Of a DNA stretch of 64,000 nucleotides, positions 15,786-25,098 are shown one piece after another. Source of the DNA: Candidatus Colivivens caballi (GTDB taxonomy: Bacteria > Bacteroidota > Bacteroidia > Bacteroidales > Bacteroidaceae); NCBI GenBank assembly GCA_018065565.1, contig JAGHSZ010000020.1:1-64000 (forward strand). The letters run 5' to 3'. Each line of letters starts with the position of its first letter. Position 1 is the stretch's first letter. The position numbers and the translations under genes were made by a program. The notes beneath the pieces were generated by a model, which ran no database searches, was not told where the DNA came from, and was given only the letters and a program-made list of their open reading frames with translations.

Positions 15786-16952
15786 CTAATTGAAATATGA
15801 TTTGAATTTACGACAAATCTTTTCCTTGATGCTGTCTGTTGGCGAGAAGTTCTCGCATTCCTGCATCTTCTGTACCAGTTCCTTTTCTTCGCGGTTGAGC
15901 GTTTCAGGGACATACACATTAATCTTGATGATTTCGTCGCCACGCTGACCTTTGTACATGCCCTGTACCTCTGGGATTCCCTTGCCGCGCAGACGCATCA
16001 CTGTGCCAGGCTGGGTTCCAGGCTGAATGGTGATGGTTGTGTTGCCGTCAACTGTTGGCACTTCAACCTGTGCACCGAGAATGGCTTGCGGTACTGAAAT
16101 CACCAGATTGTATATCAGGTTGTTCTCTTCGCGGATAAGCTGGTCGTCCTTTTTCTCAACGATGATGATCTGCAAGTCGCCATTCACTCCGGCATGTTTG
16201 CCTGCACCGCCTTTTCCCGGTACATTCAGCACCATGCCTTCTACCATGCCAGCAGGGAAGTTCACTTCCACAATCTCTTCGCCCATCACGATGCCTTCAC
16301 CTGAACATTGTTCACATTTGTTCTTGATGATTTTGCCTTCACCGTGGCATGTTGGACATGGCGACTGGGTGCGCATCATGCCGAGAAAACTTTGCTGCTG
16401 GCGTATGACGGTTCCTGAACCATGGCATGTAGGGCAAGTTTCTAAACGACCGTCCTTGCTTCCTGTTCCATGACAATGAGAACACTGTACATGCTTCTTG
16501 ACACGGAATTTCTTTGTTGTGCCGTTTACAATCTCTTTAAGGTTCAGTTCCACTTTTAGACGCTGGTCCTGCCCTTTATAGACTCGTTCTTTTTGTCGTC
16601 CACCGCCAAAATCACCGAACCCGCCAAAGTCGCCAAATCCGCTGAACCCTCTTCCTCCGAACAAGTCACCGAACATTGAGAATATGTCGTTCATGTCCAT
16701 GCCCTGGCCTCCGTAACTGCCATCGGCATTGAAAGCGTCGGGACCAAACTGGTTGTATCGCTCGCGTTTGTCAGGGTCACGCAGTATGTCGTAGGCTTCG
16801 GCAGCCTCCTTGAACTTTGCTTCTGCTTCTTTATCACCTGGATTGCGGTCAGGGTGATACTTTATTGCCATTTTCTTATAGGCACGCTTTATGTCGTCGG
16901 CACTGGCTGATCGGTCAACGCCAAGCACCTCATAATAATCTCTCTTAGCCAT
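15786..16952 (-). CDS. dnaJ: Chaperone DnaJ
   Basis: This is a complete 388-residue type I DnaJ. The J domain with the KYHPDRN HPD motif lies at about 1-70, and a glycine/phenylalanine-rich linker at about 75-125. The zinc domain has four CxxCxGxG-type repeats ([32 protein letters not shown]). The C-terminal substrate-binding domains contain [11 protein letters not shown]. It delivers clients to DnaK and stimulates its ATPase. It lies 35 bp after grpE on the same strand; dnaK itself is not here. Confidence 0.98.
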   Translation of the reverse strand: MAKRDYYEVLGVDRSASADDIKRAYKKMAIKYHPDRNPGDKEAEAKFKEAAEAYDILRDPDKRERYNQFGPDAFNADGSYGGQGMDMNDIFSMFGDLFGGRGFSGFGDFGGFGDFGGGRQKERVYKGQDQRLKVELNLKEIVNGTTKKFRVKKHVQCSHCHGTGSKDGRLETCPTCHGSGTVIRQQQSFLGMMRTQSPCPTCHGEGKIIKNKCEQCSGEGIVMGEEIVEVNFPAGMVEGMVLNVPGKGGAGKHAGVNGDLQIIIVEKKDDQLIREENNLIYNLVISVPQAILGAQVEVPTVDGNTTITIQPGTQPGTVMRLRGKGIPEVQGMYKGQRGDEIIKINVYVPETLNREEKELVQKMQECENFSPTDSIKEKICRKFKSYFN

Positions 16953-16987
16953 ATCTGTTTTTAATCGACTCCTAATTCTTTTCTTTG

Positions 16988-17587
16988 TTATTCACCTACA
17001 ACTACTTTTGAATAGCGAATAACTTTTCCGTTTAAGGTGTAGCCCTTGTTGATGCAGTCGATGACCTTGCCCTTCATTTCAGGAACAGGGGCAGGAATCA
17101 TAGTGATTGCCTCGTGGTAGTTTACATCGAAGTCCTTCTCCTTGGTGTCGATTTGTTCAACTCCCTGCGACTTCATGAACTTCATGAACTTGTCGATGAT
17201 GAGTGTCACGCCTTCTTTGACGGCATTGACATCGGTCATTTTGTCCATACTCTGTTCGGCACGCTCCAAGTCGTCAATGATTGGCAGAATGTCAGTCAGC
17301 ACTTTCTCGCCACCATTAAGGATGAGGTCGGCTTTCTCTTTGAGTACACGCTTGCGGTAGTTGTCGAATTCAGCAATCTGACGCAGATTCTTGTCTTTCA
17401 GTTCTGCTATTTCCTGCTGTGCTTGTGCCAGCTGTGCCTCGATTGTATCTTCTTCGGTTTCAGTGCTTACCTTTTCAGACTGTTCTTCCTGTTCAGTTTG
17501 TGAACTTGCTTCCTGTTCAGCATTCTGCTGCTCTACATCTTCGATCTCGATATCTCTTGCTTCTGTTTCTTTGTTCTTTTCTTCCAT
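16988..17587 (-). CDS. grpE: Nucleotide exchange factor GrpE
   Basis: This 199-residue protein has a very acidic, Glu/Gln-rich N-terminal third, a long coiled coil (about 50-105, with [16 protein letters not shown]) and the GrpE head motif [13 protein letters not shown], then [24 protein letters not shown] and [17 protein letters not shown]. GrpE promotes ADP release from DnaK. It is first in the grpE-dnaJ operon. No clear TAnnTTTG motif or heat-shock operator was found upstream. Confidence 0.97.
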   Translation of the reverse strand: MEEKNKETEARDIEIEDVEQQNAEQEASSQTEQEEQSEKVSTETEEDTIEAQLAQAQQEIAELKDKNLRQIAEFDNYRKRVLKEKADLILNGGEKVLTDILPIIDDLERAEQSMDKMTDVNAVKEGVTLIIDKFMKFMKSQGVEQIDTKEKDFDVNYHEAITMIPAPVPEMKGKVIDCINKGYTLNGKVIRYSKVVVGE

Positions 17588-17734
17588 GTTTTGATGTTTT
17601 GCCTTTTTTGTTAATTATTATTTATAATATAAAATGTGTGCAAACTATGTGCCAATGCCCCTAACTCTCGCTTTTCGGACATAATGGCACTGGAGGCAAT
17701 AGCCGTGTCGCAGATTGATGGCAAATACCTGCAC
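17588..17734. other. Spacer upstream of grpE
   Basis: No gene was seen. The stretch adjoins the second phased palindrome array and contains the presumed grpE promoter region, but no consensus motif could be assigned. Confidence 0.35.
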
Positions 17735-18052
17735 GAGCACTCATGTTTTACCACGCGAGCGCTCGTAAATAGTAAATCGTGCGGTGGATGATTGGAAAAG
17801 GTGTACACCTTCCTGAGAAAAGGTGTACAGCAAACGGCAGAAAGGTGTACACGAAAATTCAGTAAGGTGTACACCTTTTATATATTGTCGTGCGCTCGTG
17901 AAACAAAACATGAGCGCTCGTGAAGGCATTTTCCTATGCACGATTGACAATTAACCTCTGCATGATTGACGCTTAACCTCTGTACAATTCATAGCTAACC
18001 TATGCATGATTGACGGCTAACCTATGCATGATAGATAATTAACCTCTGCATG
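17735..18052. repeat. 22-bp phased palindrome array, copy 2 (longest)
   Basis: Fifteen motifs lie with centres 22 bp apart. Three GAGCGCTC-like units sit at 17738.5, 17760.5 and 17782.5 (the last decayed to GTGCGGTG). Four GGTGTACACC-like units follow at 17804.5, 17826.5, 17848.5 and 17870.5. Two GAGCGCTC-like units lie at 17893.5 and 17915.5. Six TGCA-centred units, in contexts such as CTATGCATGATTGAC, run from 17938.5 to 18048.5; one of these reads TGTA. Only two steps are 23 bp. The four core units and their spacers match copy 1 closely. The array separates grpE from the AbiE-type pair. Function is unknown. Confidence 0.9.
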
Positions 18053-18229
18053 CTGAAGGAGGAATCAGAGTGGGGTTATCCATACGATGATGCAAAGGAG
18101 TAATACATTCTCGACATGGAACAACGCGAACATACCGAACTGGTGATTGGCTGCCTATGTGATTTGTTTACCCTATCTGAAACAGAAACAGCCCAGTGCT
18201 CCAAAAGAAAAAATACATCTACAATCTGA
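18050..18229 (+). pseudogene. Short degenerate ORF with an in-frame stop
   Basis: From ATG 18050 a frame runs 17 codons to TAA (18101-18103) and then continues in the same frame for 42 codons to TGA at 18227. The part after the stop (from ATG 18115) is acidic to neutral and matches no family I know. It lies at the end of the palindrome array and ahead of the AbiE-type genes. It may be a relic of a small gene or chance; evidence is weak. Confidence 0.25.
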
Positions 18230-18269
18230 TAACATATGCATCTTAGCTCCTAAAAGTCTGTTAAATGTT

Positions 18270-18299
18270 TTGCTGTTTGGAGCAAAATACTTACTTTTG
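18270..18299 (+). promoter_or_regulatory. Promoter of the AbiE-type operon
   Basis: A TTG (18270-18272) and TACTTTTG (18292-18299) are separated by 19 bp, a full Bacteroidota -33/-7 promoter, ending about 20 bp before the start at 18321. Confidence 0.7.
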
Positions 18300-18320
18300 C
18301 AGAAAATTTGAAATTGAGTA

Positions 18321-18626
18321 ATGAGTAAAAAAGAATGCATAGAAGCAATGTCGCCTTACCTGTTTTGGGATGTTGACCGCACAACACTTGACCTTGATAC
18401 TCACAGGTCGTATATCGTGCAGCGTGTCTTGGAGTATGGTTTGATGCAGGATTGGGTATGTCTGAAACAAACCCTGGGCATCCCTGCCATCACTGCTACA
18501 TGCAAGGGACTGCGTTCACTTGAACCTCGTGCTCTGGCATTTATATCGCTCGTTTCTAAAACACCAAGGGAGGAATTCAGATGCTACACTACGAAACAAT
18601 CGAGCCGGGAACCTTGGAACTCTTGA
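18321..18626 (+). CDS. Putative AbiE-system antitoxin component (DUF6922-like)
   Basis: This 101-residue protein has a YLFWDVDRTTLDLDTHRSYIVQRVLEYG segment and reads like a short regulatory domain that, in Bacteroidota, commonly precedes AbiEii-type nucleotidyltransferases. The family name is from memory of that neighbourhood. The reading frame overlaps the toxin gene by 46 bp, so synthesis is coupled. In AbiE systems the first protein represses the promoter and offsets the toxin. The C-terminus within the overlap is poorly constrained. Confidence 0.7.
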   Translation: MSKKECIEAMSPYLFWDVDRTTLDLDTHRSYIVQRVLEYGLMQDWVCLKQTLGIPAITATCKGLRSLEPRALAFISLVSKTPREEFRCYTTKQSSREPWNS

Positions 18627-19201
18627 AAAAGATTCAGTCATTGACTGAATTTCAGTTCTTGCGCCTTGTCGGTGGCACTGCCCTTGCCTTGCAACTTGGT
18701 CACAGAAAGTCTATTGATTTGGACTTTTTCGGCACTATAAATTGTGATGCAGATGAATTGGTGGAACTGATGCGAGGCATTGGCAACATCCAGTTGCTAA
18801 AGAAATCAAAAAACATCAATGTATTTATAGTCAACGGTATAAAGGTCGATTTTGTAAATTACGACTACGAATGGATTGCTCCGCCAATAATTGAAAACGG
18901 CATAGTATTGGCTCAGGAGCCTGACATTGCAGCCATGAAAGTCAATGCCATTATTGGTCGCGGAACAAGAAAAGACTTCATTGACATTGCTTTCCTTTTA
19001 AAGAAGTATTCTCTGTCTCAGATTTTTCATTTCTATTTCAGTAAATATCCCGAAGCGTCAATGTTCTTGGCATCTAAGAGTCTTGCTTATTTTGATGATG
19101 CTGATAACGACCCAATGCCGCTCATGCTAAATGAAGAGACTTGGGATGAAATCAAACAATACATCTCGAGCAAATACGAGGATTACGAAGACAGCTACTA
19201 A
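18581..19201 (+). CDS. AbiEii/AbiGii-type nucleotidyltransferase toxin
   Basis: This 206-residue protein has the type IV toxin nucleotidyltransferase signature: FLRLVGGTALALQLGHRKSIDLDFF (GG[ST] loop followed by DxD-type DLD, about 25-48), VDFVNYDYEW, and MKVNAIIGRGTRKDFIDIAFLLKKYSL with the conserved K and R-KD. Such toxins nucleotidylate tRNA or related targets and mediate abortive phage infection with an AbiEi-like partner. The start at 18581 is preceded by GGGAGG at good spacing, unusual for this phylum. Residues and length fit an active enzyme. Confidence 0.87.
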   Translation: MLHYETIEPGTLELLKKIQSLTEFQFLRLVGGTALALQLGHRKSIDLDFFGTINCDADELVELMRGIGNIQLLKKSKNINVFIVNGIKVDFVNYDYEWIAPPIIENGIVLAQEPDIAAMKVNAIIGRGTRKDFIDIAFLLKKYSLSQIFHFYFSKYPEASMFLASKSLAYFDDADNDPMPLMLNEETWDEIKQYISSKYEDYEDSY

Positions 19202-19307
19202 AAAACATTAACTTTGCAAGGCTGTTAAAAAAATATGGTGAAAAGAAACTGTGAATGGCGTGATTGTCTCAATGGTTTCAGATAAGATGCACTAATCTTT
19301 CCACTCT

Positions 19308-20615
19308 CTATACTCCCTTACGGCTTACCAACAGGGTGACGATGACTGTTGGTATGCAACAGAGCATCACCATCCAGAAGAACATTTCATAGCCGAGCCA
19401 TTCTTGCAGGTAGCCAGCGAACATTCCGGGTATCATCATGCTCAGTGCCATGAAGGCGGTGCAGATGGCGTAGTGGCTTGTCTTGAATTCGCCTTCGGCA
19501 AAGTGCATCATGTAGAGCATGTAAGCCGTGAAACCGAATCCATAGCCAAACTGTTCGATGGCGATGCAGATGCTGATTGTGACTATGCTTGTTGGCTGTA
19601 CCATTGCAAGGTAAACGAATGAGAGACATGGCAGCGTCATGCATGCTGCCATCGGCCACAGTGAGCGTTTCAGTCCCCATCGGGCTGCCATCACTCCACC
19701 GATGATGCCGCCAATGGTGAGGAACAGCACGCCGATGGTGCCGTAGGCCAGTCCCACTGATTCGGTCGTCATGTTGAGTCCGCCCGCTGCCGTGTCGGCA
19801 ACGAGGAACGGGGTGCAGAGTTTCAACAGGAATGCTTCGGGCAGACGGTAAAGAAGCATGAATGCGATGGCGAGTCCTACCATCGGTTTGCGGAAGAAGG
19901 TGGCAAATGACTGTCCAAATTCCTTGACAATGTCCTTTGCTTTGCCAGAGGCTTCGCCGCTGAGTCGTGGCTGGTCGTCGGCTGGCCGTGGCACGATGAA
20001 AAGATGGTAGATGCTTACGATACAGAAGATTGCGGCTGTGATGCCGAGCGTGAGTTGCCACGAAAGTGGAATGTTGTCGTATGTGGTTTCGATGTAGCCA
20101 GCAATGGCAACCAGCACTCCTTGCCCGAAAATGTTGCTCAGGCGGTAGAAGGTGCTGCGTATGCCGACAAACATGGCCTGCTGCTTCTGGTCGAGTCCTA
20201 ACATGTAGAATCCGTCGGCGGCAATGTCGTGTGTGGCACTGGCAAATGCGGTGATGATGAAGAGTATGAGTGTCAAGGTGAACAGGCTCATAGGGACTGC
20301 TCCGCCTGCGATTTCAGATGCGGTTGGATGTGGCAGGGTGAAGGTGAGCAGCAGGAAGAGCGCCGTCATCAGAATCTGCATTGACACCACCCACCATCGC
20401 TTGGTCTTGAACAAATCGACGAACGGGCTCCACAGGGGCTTGATGGTCCATGGCAGATAGAGAAGACTGGTGAATAGTGCCATCTGACCGTTTGGTACAC
20501 CCATCTTGGCAAACATCAGTACGGAAATGTTGTTGACGATGAAATATGGGATGCCCTCGGCAAAGTAGAGGGTCGGAATCCACAACCACGGGTTCTTGTT
20601 TGTCTTGTCGTTCAT
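19308..20615 (-). CDS. AmpG-like MFS transporter
   Basis: This 435-residue membrane protein has about 12 predicted helices. The N-terminal PWLWIPTLYFAEGIPYFIVNNISVLMF and LYLPWTIKPLWSPFVD pattern is characteristic of AmpG-type muropeptide permeases, as is ATHDIAADGFYML in helix 4-5. AmpG imports anhydro-muropeptides for cell-wall recycling. It is the last gene of a minus-strand run after the SpoIID-like gene. The 67-bp gap to that gene is filled by a heptamer repeat. The substrate is inferred from family and neighbours. Confidence 0.82.
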   Translation of the reverse strand: MNDKTNKNPWLWIPTLYFAEGIPYFIVNNISVLMFAKMGVPNGQMALFTSLLYLPWTIKPLWSPFVDLFKTKRWWVVSMQILMTALFLLLTFTLPHPTASEIAGGAVPMSLFTLTLILFIITAFASATHDIAADGFYMLGLDQKQQAMFVGIRSTFYRLSNIFGQGVLVAIAGYIETTYDNIPLSWQLTLGITAAIFCIVSIYHLFIVPRPADDQPRLSGEASGKAKDIVKEFGQSFATFFRKPMVGLAIAFMLLYRLPEAFLLKLCTPFLVADTAAGGLNMTTESVGLAYGTIGVLFLTIGGIIGGVMAARWGLKRSLWPMAACMTLPCLSFVYLAMVQPTSIVTISICIAIEQFGYGFGFTAYMLYMMHFAEGEFKTSHYAICTAFMALSMMIPGMFAGYLQEWLGYEMFFWMVMLCCIPTVIVTLLVSRKGV

Positions 20616-20631
20616 TACAGTATTTTTTTGA

Positions 20632-20686
20632 GTTTAGAGCTTAGAGTTTAGGGTTTAGAGTTTAGTGCTTAGAGGTTAGAGTTTAT
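20632..20686. repeat. Heptamer tract (TTTAGAG-type)
   Basis: About eight imperfect 7-bp units of the form TTTAGAG/CTTAGAG/GTTAGAG fill the spacer between the MFS and SpoIID-like genes. It is one of several 7-bp-periodic tracts in the window. Confidence 0.75.
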
Positions 20687-21897
20687 AGCACACTCATCTC
20701 TGACTGGTTAGGGTTAATGGTTAATATCTTTGTGCCTGGATAATAGAAATTGAGAATTTCCTTGTAGTTGAAGCCCTTGCTGCCCATCACGGCTGCACCA
20801 ATCTGGCAGAGTCCGACTCCGTGTCCCCAGCCGTGTCCGTGGAGGGTGATGCCGTCGGAGGTGGTTTCGATGGTGAATGCCGATGATTTGAGGTGGGTCG
20901 GTGAAAGGGCGCGGCGTATGGCCAGTTCCTTTCCGATGACATATTCACCCTTGGACGTGATGACTTTCAGACTCTTGATTCGTCCTGACGGACCATATTC
21001 AAGCGGCAGGAGTTGAGGGTTGTTGCCTTCGAAATTAGTGATGTGCTGACGGAGGAGTGCCGTCAGCTCTTCGGTGGTGTAGCGAACCTCCCAGTCGTGG
21101 AAATCTTTGGTTTCCAAGTCGTAACTGTTGAGAACCTGCGACAGGACAGCCGAGTCGTGAGTGTCGCAGTAGGGGTCGTCCTTACAGATGAGGTATGGCA
21201 TGTCGGTGTCCTCCCAGCATGTTGAGAACAGTTCAGTCTTTCCACCGCAACATTTGGAATAGCGAGTGTCGCAGATTTCGCCGTTGTATGTGAGAACTTC
21301 ACCGCAGGTTTCGCTGATGGCTTTCAGCGCATTCTGGTTGGTGATGTGCCCGATGCCCTGATAACGCTGGCAGTGGTCGTCGGCGCAGACATCGAAAAGT
21401 GTGTGATGTGACTCTGACAGAATGCGTGAGTATGCCCAGCTGCGTGAGATGACAGCGTGTGCTTTAAGGAACTCCAATGAGGCATTGGCGTTCATCTCGG
21501 AAGAAATGACGCTTGTGAGGTAGTCCTCTATGGAAAGTGTGTTAATGGCTTGAAGTGTGTCGCCATTGGCAATGATGCGTAACTTGCCCATGAATGTCTG
21601 GCTCTCTTTGCGTTCCCAGTGAAACTGAATGCCAATGGTGACATCGTGAAGTGTAAAACGAGAATGGCGCGAACGGTTATTGAACATAAGTTCACGGAAA
21701 ATGGTGCCATTCATCATGATGCCGTCGGGAGTGAGGACGGCAGTGTATGTCCCGTCGGGAATGTCGTAGCCCTTGATCTCAAATGTGAGGGTGGGGGAGG
21801 CGACTATGCCGACTGTTATTGATGGTGACATGGAGTCGCCATCAAATGGTGATGTGCTGCTTTGTGTGTTACCGTCTGTGAGATTCATTCGCCGCAT
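20683..21897 (-). CDS. SpoIID/LytB-domain protein
   Basis: This 404-residue protein has the SpoIID fold: [35 protein letters not shown] (about 120-155, with catalytic-region Glu), [12 protein letters not shown], and the C-terminal [36 protein letters not shown]. SpoIID proteins are lytic transglycosylases on denuded glycan; LytB forms enhance amidases. No signal peptide is visible, which is odd for a wall enzyme and could mean action on recycled fragments in the cytoplasm. It overlaps the upstream GT2/DUF4922 gene by 13 bp. Confidence 0.88.
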   Translation of the reverse strand: MRRMNLTDGNTQSSTSPFDGDSMSPSITVGIVASPTLTFEIKGYDIPDGTYTAVLTPDGIMMNGTIFRELMFNNRSRHSRFTLHDVTIGIQFHWERKESQTFMGKLRIIANGDTLQAINTLSIEDYLTSVISSEMNANASLEFLKAHAVISRSWAYSRILSESHHTLFDVCADDHCQRYQGIGHITNQNALKAISETCGEVLTYNGEICDTRYSKCCGGKTELFSTCWEDTDMPYLICKDDPYCDTHDSAVLSQVLNSYDLETKDFHDWEVRYTTEELTALLRQHITNFEGNNPQLLPLEYGPSGRIKSLKVITSKGEYVIGKELAIRRALSPTHLKSSAFTIETTSDGITLHGHGWGHGVGLCQIGAAVMGSKGFNYKEILNFYYPGTKILTINPNQSEMSVL

Positions 21898-24122
21898 TCG
21901 GTTAGTATGTCCTTGATGGCCTTTGGTGTCAGACGCTGATAGTCTTCAAGCCGTGGGGTGATTATTAGCCCTGCCATGTCGAGTGCTCCCGGACTGATGA
22001 GGTACGCCTGTGCATCCGTTCCATAGCAGTCGGGACGGTGCTTTCTGCGAGGAATGACTGTGGTGACAAATGTGTCGCCGTCCTTCCATGCGAGTATGTT
22101 CGACTCGTCAGATTCGTATTTTGCAAATTCTGCTTCACTCTCCTCGATGGTCGTAGTGCGGATGATGTGATGCTTGGTCAGTGGGTTGATGTCGAAGCGT
22201 GGCACAGCCTGGAAGTGCATGTGGTCGGGGGCACTTGCGCCGCAGTGTGGGCCGTTGTAGAATACCATCATCCCTTGCAACTGCTCACACAAGTGCAGCA
22301 TGTCGGCATAGTGTCCATGTATGCTTTGAGGCTCGTGTCGGCGCGATGCAATGGTGAAGTGCTGTGGCAGAATCGGGAATGGATTTACCAGAAGTTCGTA
22401 GCGCCCAAGCAGAGTCTGACTCATCTGTTCGTCTGGACGATTCATGCGGCAGAGGAAACAAGGTCTGTGGCTGATGCTGTTGGCGTCAATCTTTGAACCC
22501 GTAGAGATGATGCGGCTCGGATTGAACTGTATGCGGATGTGCTTGTCGTCAATTTCGACTTCACGAACCTTGACATTAGCCAGTTGCTCGTAGCGTTGAG
22601 CCACATCGTGCCACAACTTCAACTGCTGCGCATGAAACTCGACTGCTGGCTTGGCCGGTGCGCTGAGTGCTTGCATATAACGCTGGCGTGCCTCAATCTC
22701 GATGGTGCGGAGTGAGTCTTTGTAGTAGTTGTTTGCGTTGACTTTCTCTACTGAAAGTGCTGCGTCGCTGTTGCCCTCCCAGCGGCGACAGAGGTAGAGC
22801 TCGTTGTAGATGCGGCCAATCTTGTACTGCCGTGAGAAAGCCAGGCCGAGGGCGTAGTCTTCTCCGTAACTGGTATTTGGGAATCCAATCTGACGAAGCA
22901 ACGGTGTGTAGAATGCCCGTGGTGCACCAAGGCCGTTGATGCGTAATGCGTTGTTGCGCCCGTTGTCATCAGTCCATTCGCGGTGGTCGATGGTTCCTGG
23001 TGGCAGAGTGCGGAGATGAAAGTCGCACATTCGGTAGGAACCTATGACCATTGCGCAGTGTTCCTGCTGAAACTTCTCGACAATCGTGCTGAGGGTGTCC
23101 TCTCGTGCATATAGGTCGTCGGAGTCGAGCTGTATGGCATAGCGTCCACACAAAGGTGAGTTGATTGCGACATCCCAACAACCGCCAATGCCAAGGTCGG
23201 TGCGTTCCGGTATGATGTGTACAACGCGTGGGTCGTAACTTGCAATCTTTTGTATGGCACGAGTCGTTCCGTCGGTTGAGTGGTTGTCAACGATGATGAT
23301 GTTGAACTTGAATGCTGCTTGCTGTGAAAGTGCCGACATGATGGCGTCTTCGATGGTCTTGACACGGTTGCGGACAGGAATGACCACACTGGCCTCGTAT
23401 TTGAAGTCGCCGTTTTCTACTGGTACATCGCTGACGGTGTCAACAGGGATGTATGCCCCGATGCGCTTTAAGTGCTCTGTGCAGACTTTTTCCATCTCAA
23501 TCTGGACCTCGCGGTTGCGTGGATCGACATAGTCGAACTGCTTTTCTCCACTGAGGCGTGTGTCCATTTCCTCCTCGGTGTAAAGAAACTCGTTGAGGTA
23601 GAAGATGTTGTCGATGCTGAGTGTCAGCTCGTAGAGCGCAGCGGCTTTCCAGTTGTTGCCCTTATACTTGTCAGCCCATTCTTTTACTTTGCTGGAACGG
23701 AACAAGCGTACAGAACCAAAATCGAAGTCGTTGCGTAAACTGCCTTTCTGGAATGGTATGACCTGATGCTTTTCGGTCTGTCCCTTCTTCACTTCGTAGC
23801 GGTCGCCATACACAAGGTCTGCCCCGTTCTGTTCGGCAGTGCGAACCATTCGTTCAAGTGCGTGATAGCCGAGTCGCAGAGGGGTGTATTTGTTATAATA
23901 TAATGTATAATCGGATTTCGTCATTAATGCTACTTGCTGTAGCGTGCTGCTGCTTTCGAGTTGGTCGATGTACACGATGTGACAACCTTCAAACTGCGGC
24001 AGAGTTGCAGAATGAGCAAGTAGGAAAATGTTCTTTACGAACTGTGATGCTTTCAACTCAGTGACGATGCCTTTAACGATGGAAGCATCTGCATATGGAA
24101 TAAAACAATCTATTGTTTTCAT
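21885..24122 (-). CDS. GT2 glycosyltransferase fused to DUF4922 (HIT-like phosphorylase-type) domain
   Basis: From ATG 24122 the protein has about 745 residues. The first ~240 residues are a divergent nucleotide-sugar-transferase-like region. A clear GT2 domain follows (about 250-400) with [38 protein letters not shown] and [15 protein letters not shown]. The C-terminal ~300 residues resemble DUF4922/GalT-HIT proteins: [25 protein letters not shown] and [10 protein letters not shown], a histidine-triad-like HxHxQ. This could join nucleotide-sugar handling to transfer. The start is set by a TACCTTTG motif at 24128-24135; six earlier codons would overlap the promoter. Its role is unknown, but co-transcription with SpoIID and AmpG-like genes points to cell-wall metabolism. 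Confidence 0.83.
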   Translation of the reverse strand: MKTIDCFIPYADASIVKGIVTELKASQFVKNIFLLAHSATLPQFEGCHIVYIDQLESSSTLQQVALMTKSDYTLYYNKYTPLRLGYHALERMVRTAEQNGADLVYGDRYEVKKGQTEKHQVIPFQKGSLRNDFDFGSVRLFRSSKVKEWADKYKGNNWKAAALYELTLSIDNIFYLNEFLYTEEEMDTRLSGEKQFDYVDPRNREVQIEMEKVCTEHLKRIGAYIPVDTVSDVPVENGDFKYEASVVIPVRNRVKTIEDAIMSALSQQAAFKFNIIIVDNHSTDGTTRAIQKIASYDPRVVHIIPERTDLGIGGCWDVAINSPLCGRYAIQLDSDDLYAREDTLSTIVEKFQQEHCAMVIGSYRMCDFHLRTLPPGTIDHREWTDDNGRNNALRINGLGAPRAFYTPLLRQIGFPNTSYGEDYALGLAFSRQYKIGRIYNELYLCRRWEGNSDAALSVEKVNANNYYKDSLRTIEIEARQRYMQALSAPAKPAVEFHAQQLKLWHDVAQRYEQLANVKVREVEIDDKHIRIQFNPSRIISTGSKIDANSISHRPCFLCRMNRPDEQMSQTLLGRYELLVNPFPILPQHFTIASRRHEPQSIHGHYADMLHLCEQLQGMMVFYNGPHCGASAPDHMHFQAVPRFDINPLTKHHIIRTTTIEESEAEFAKYESDESNILAWKDGDTFVTTVIPRRKHRPDCYGTDAQAYLISPGALDMAGLIITPRLEDYQRLTPKAIKDILTECGE

Positions 24123-24127
24123 GGGTG

Positions 24128-24135
24128 CAAAGGTA
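24128..24135 (-). promoter_or_regulatory. -7 promoter motif, nearly leaderless, for the GT2/DUF4922 operon
   Basis: TACCTTTG on the minus strand ends 5 bp before ATG 24122. The transcription start would then fall on or next to the start codon. Confidence 0.6.
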
Positions 24136-24274
24136 CGCATTTATCTGCAAACGACCATGCGTTTGTTAATAAAGTTGCAAGAAATATGTGGCGTTTTTTT
24201 GATAAATGCATGTGTCATTGGGATGGAGACGCAATGCTGATGTCGCACATACCTGACTCCGGGGCGGAATGTGC

Positions 24275-24919
24275 TCAGGCGTTTCTTCTTGCAAAGTCTT
24301 TGCAGATGTCTTTCAGCTGGCATTCACTGCATAGAGGCTTAACTGCACGACAGACATAACGCCCGTGGAGAATCAGCCAGTGATGGGCGTGTGGGATGAC
24401 ATCTTCGGAAAGGTGGCGACAAAGGTGCTGCTCGACTGCCAACGGGGTTGTTGCACTTGCGGGTACGAGACCGATGCGGTGGCTTACCCTGAATACATGA
24501 GTGTCAACCGCCATGACAGATTGCCCCATGTAAACGCTCAACACTACATTTGCTGTCTTTCTGCCGACGCCTGGCAGACGCATGAGTTCCTCACGACTGT
24601 CGGGGACAATGCTGTTGTAGTCGGATGAAAGCATACGCGCCATACCTATCAGATGCTGCGCTTTGCTGTTTGGGTAACTCACACTGTGGATGTGTTGAAG
24701 CACTTCTTCTTCGGTTGCCGCTGCTAATGATTCGGGGGTTGGGTATGCGGCAAACAATTGCGGTGTGACCAAGTTGACTCGCTTGTCGGTGCATTGGGCA
24801 CTGAGCATCACAGCCATAAGCAGGTGGAACGGACTGTCGTAGTTGAGCTCGGTCTGTGCATCAGGCATGGTAGCAGAGAAAAATTCTACTAATCGTGTGT
24901 ATCGTTCTTTTGTAGTCAT
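24275..24919 (-). CDS. nth: Endonuclease III
   Basis: From ATG 24919 the protein has 214 residues. It shows the HhH-GPD fold with catalytic Lys in MLSAQCTDKRVN, the helix-hairpin-helix LPGVGRKTANVVLS, catalytic Asp in VDTHVFRVSHRIG, and the C-terminal [4Fe-4S] cysteines CRAVKPLCSECQLKDIC. It removes oxidised pyrimidines and nicks the abasic site. Longer starts up to 25078 are rejected: the extra residues are non-homologous, and AGAAG sits 6-8 bp before this ATG. Confidence 0.95.
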   Translation of the reverse strand: MTTKERYTRLVEFFSATMPDAQTELNYDSPFHLLMAVMLSAQCTDKRVNLVTPQLFAAYPTPESLAAATEEEVLQHIHSVSYPNSKAQHLIGMARMLSSDYNSIVPDSREELMRLPGVGRKTANVVLSVYMGQSVMAVDTHVFRVSHRIGLVPASATTPLAVEQHLCRHLSEDVIPHAHHWLILHGRYVCRAVKPLCSECQLKDICKDFARRNA

Positions 24920-25067
24920 GTTCATCTTCTGAATTGTAGTTATTGATGCTGCTGTTATGCAGTTATTGATGCAATGAAAGCATTGCAAAATAAAGCGTAT
25001 TTGAATTAATTTGCAAAGTAAGTAAAAATAATTGACATTAATAGGCGAGTGGGTGAAAAATTCTTCG

Positions 25068-25075
25068 TATCTTTG
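25068..25075 (+). promoter_or_regulatory. -7 promoter motif for rpoD
   Basis: TATCTTTG, 23 bp upstream of the rpoD start; matches TAnnTTTG. No -33 TTG at standard spacing. Confidence 0.6.
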
Positions 25076-25098
25076 CAACCCAATTTGTATTTATTAGG

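Noticed and set aside
17735-18052. Plasmid-type iteron origin
   Set aside because: The 22-bp period fits iterons, but no Rep gene or AT-rich origin partner was seen and three copies lie in a chromosomal context.
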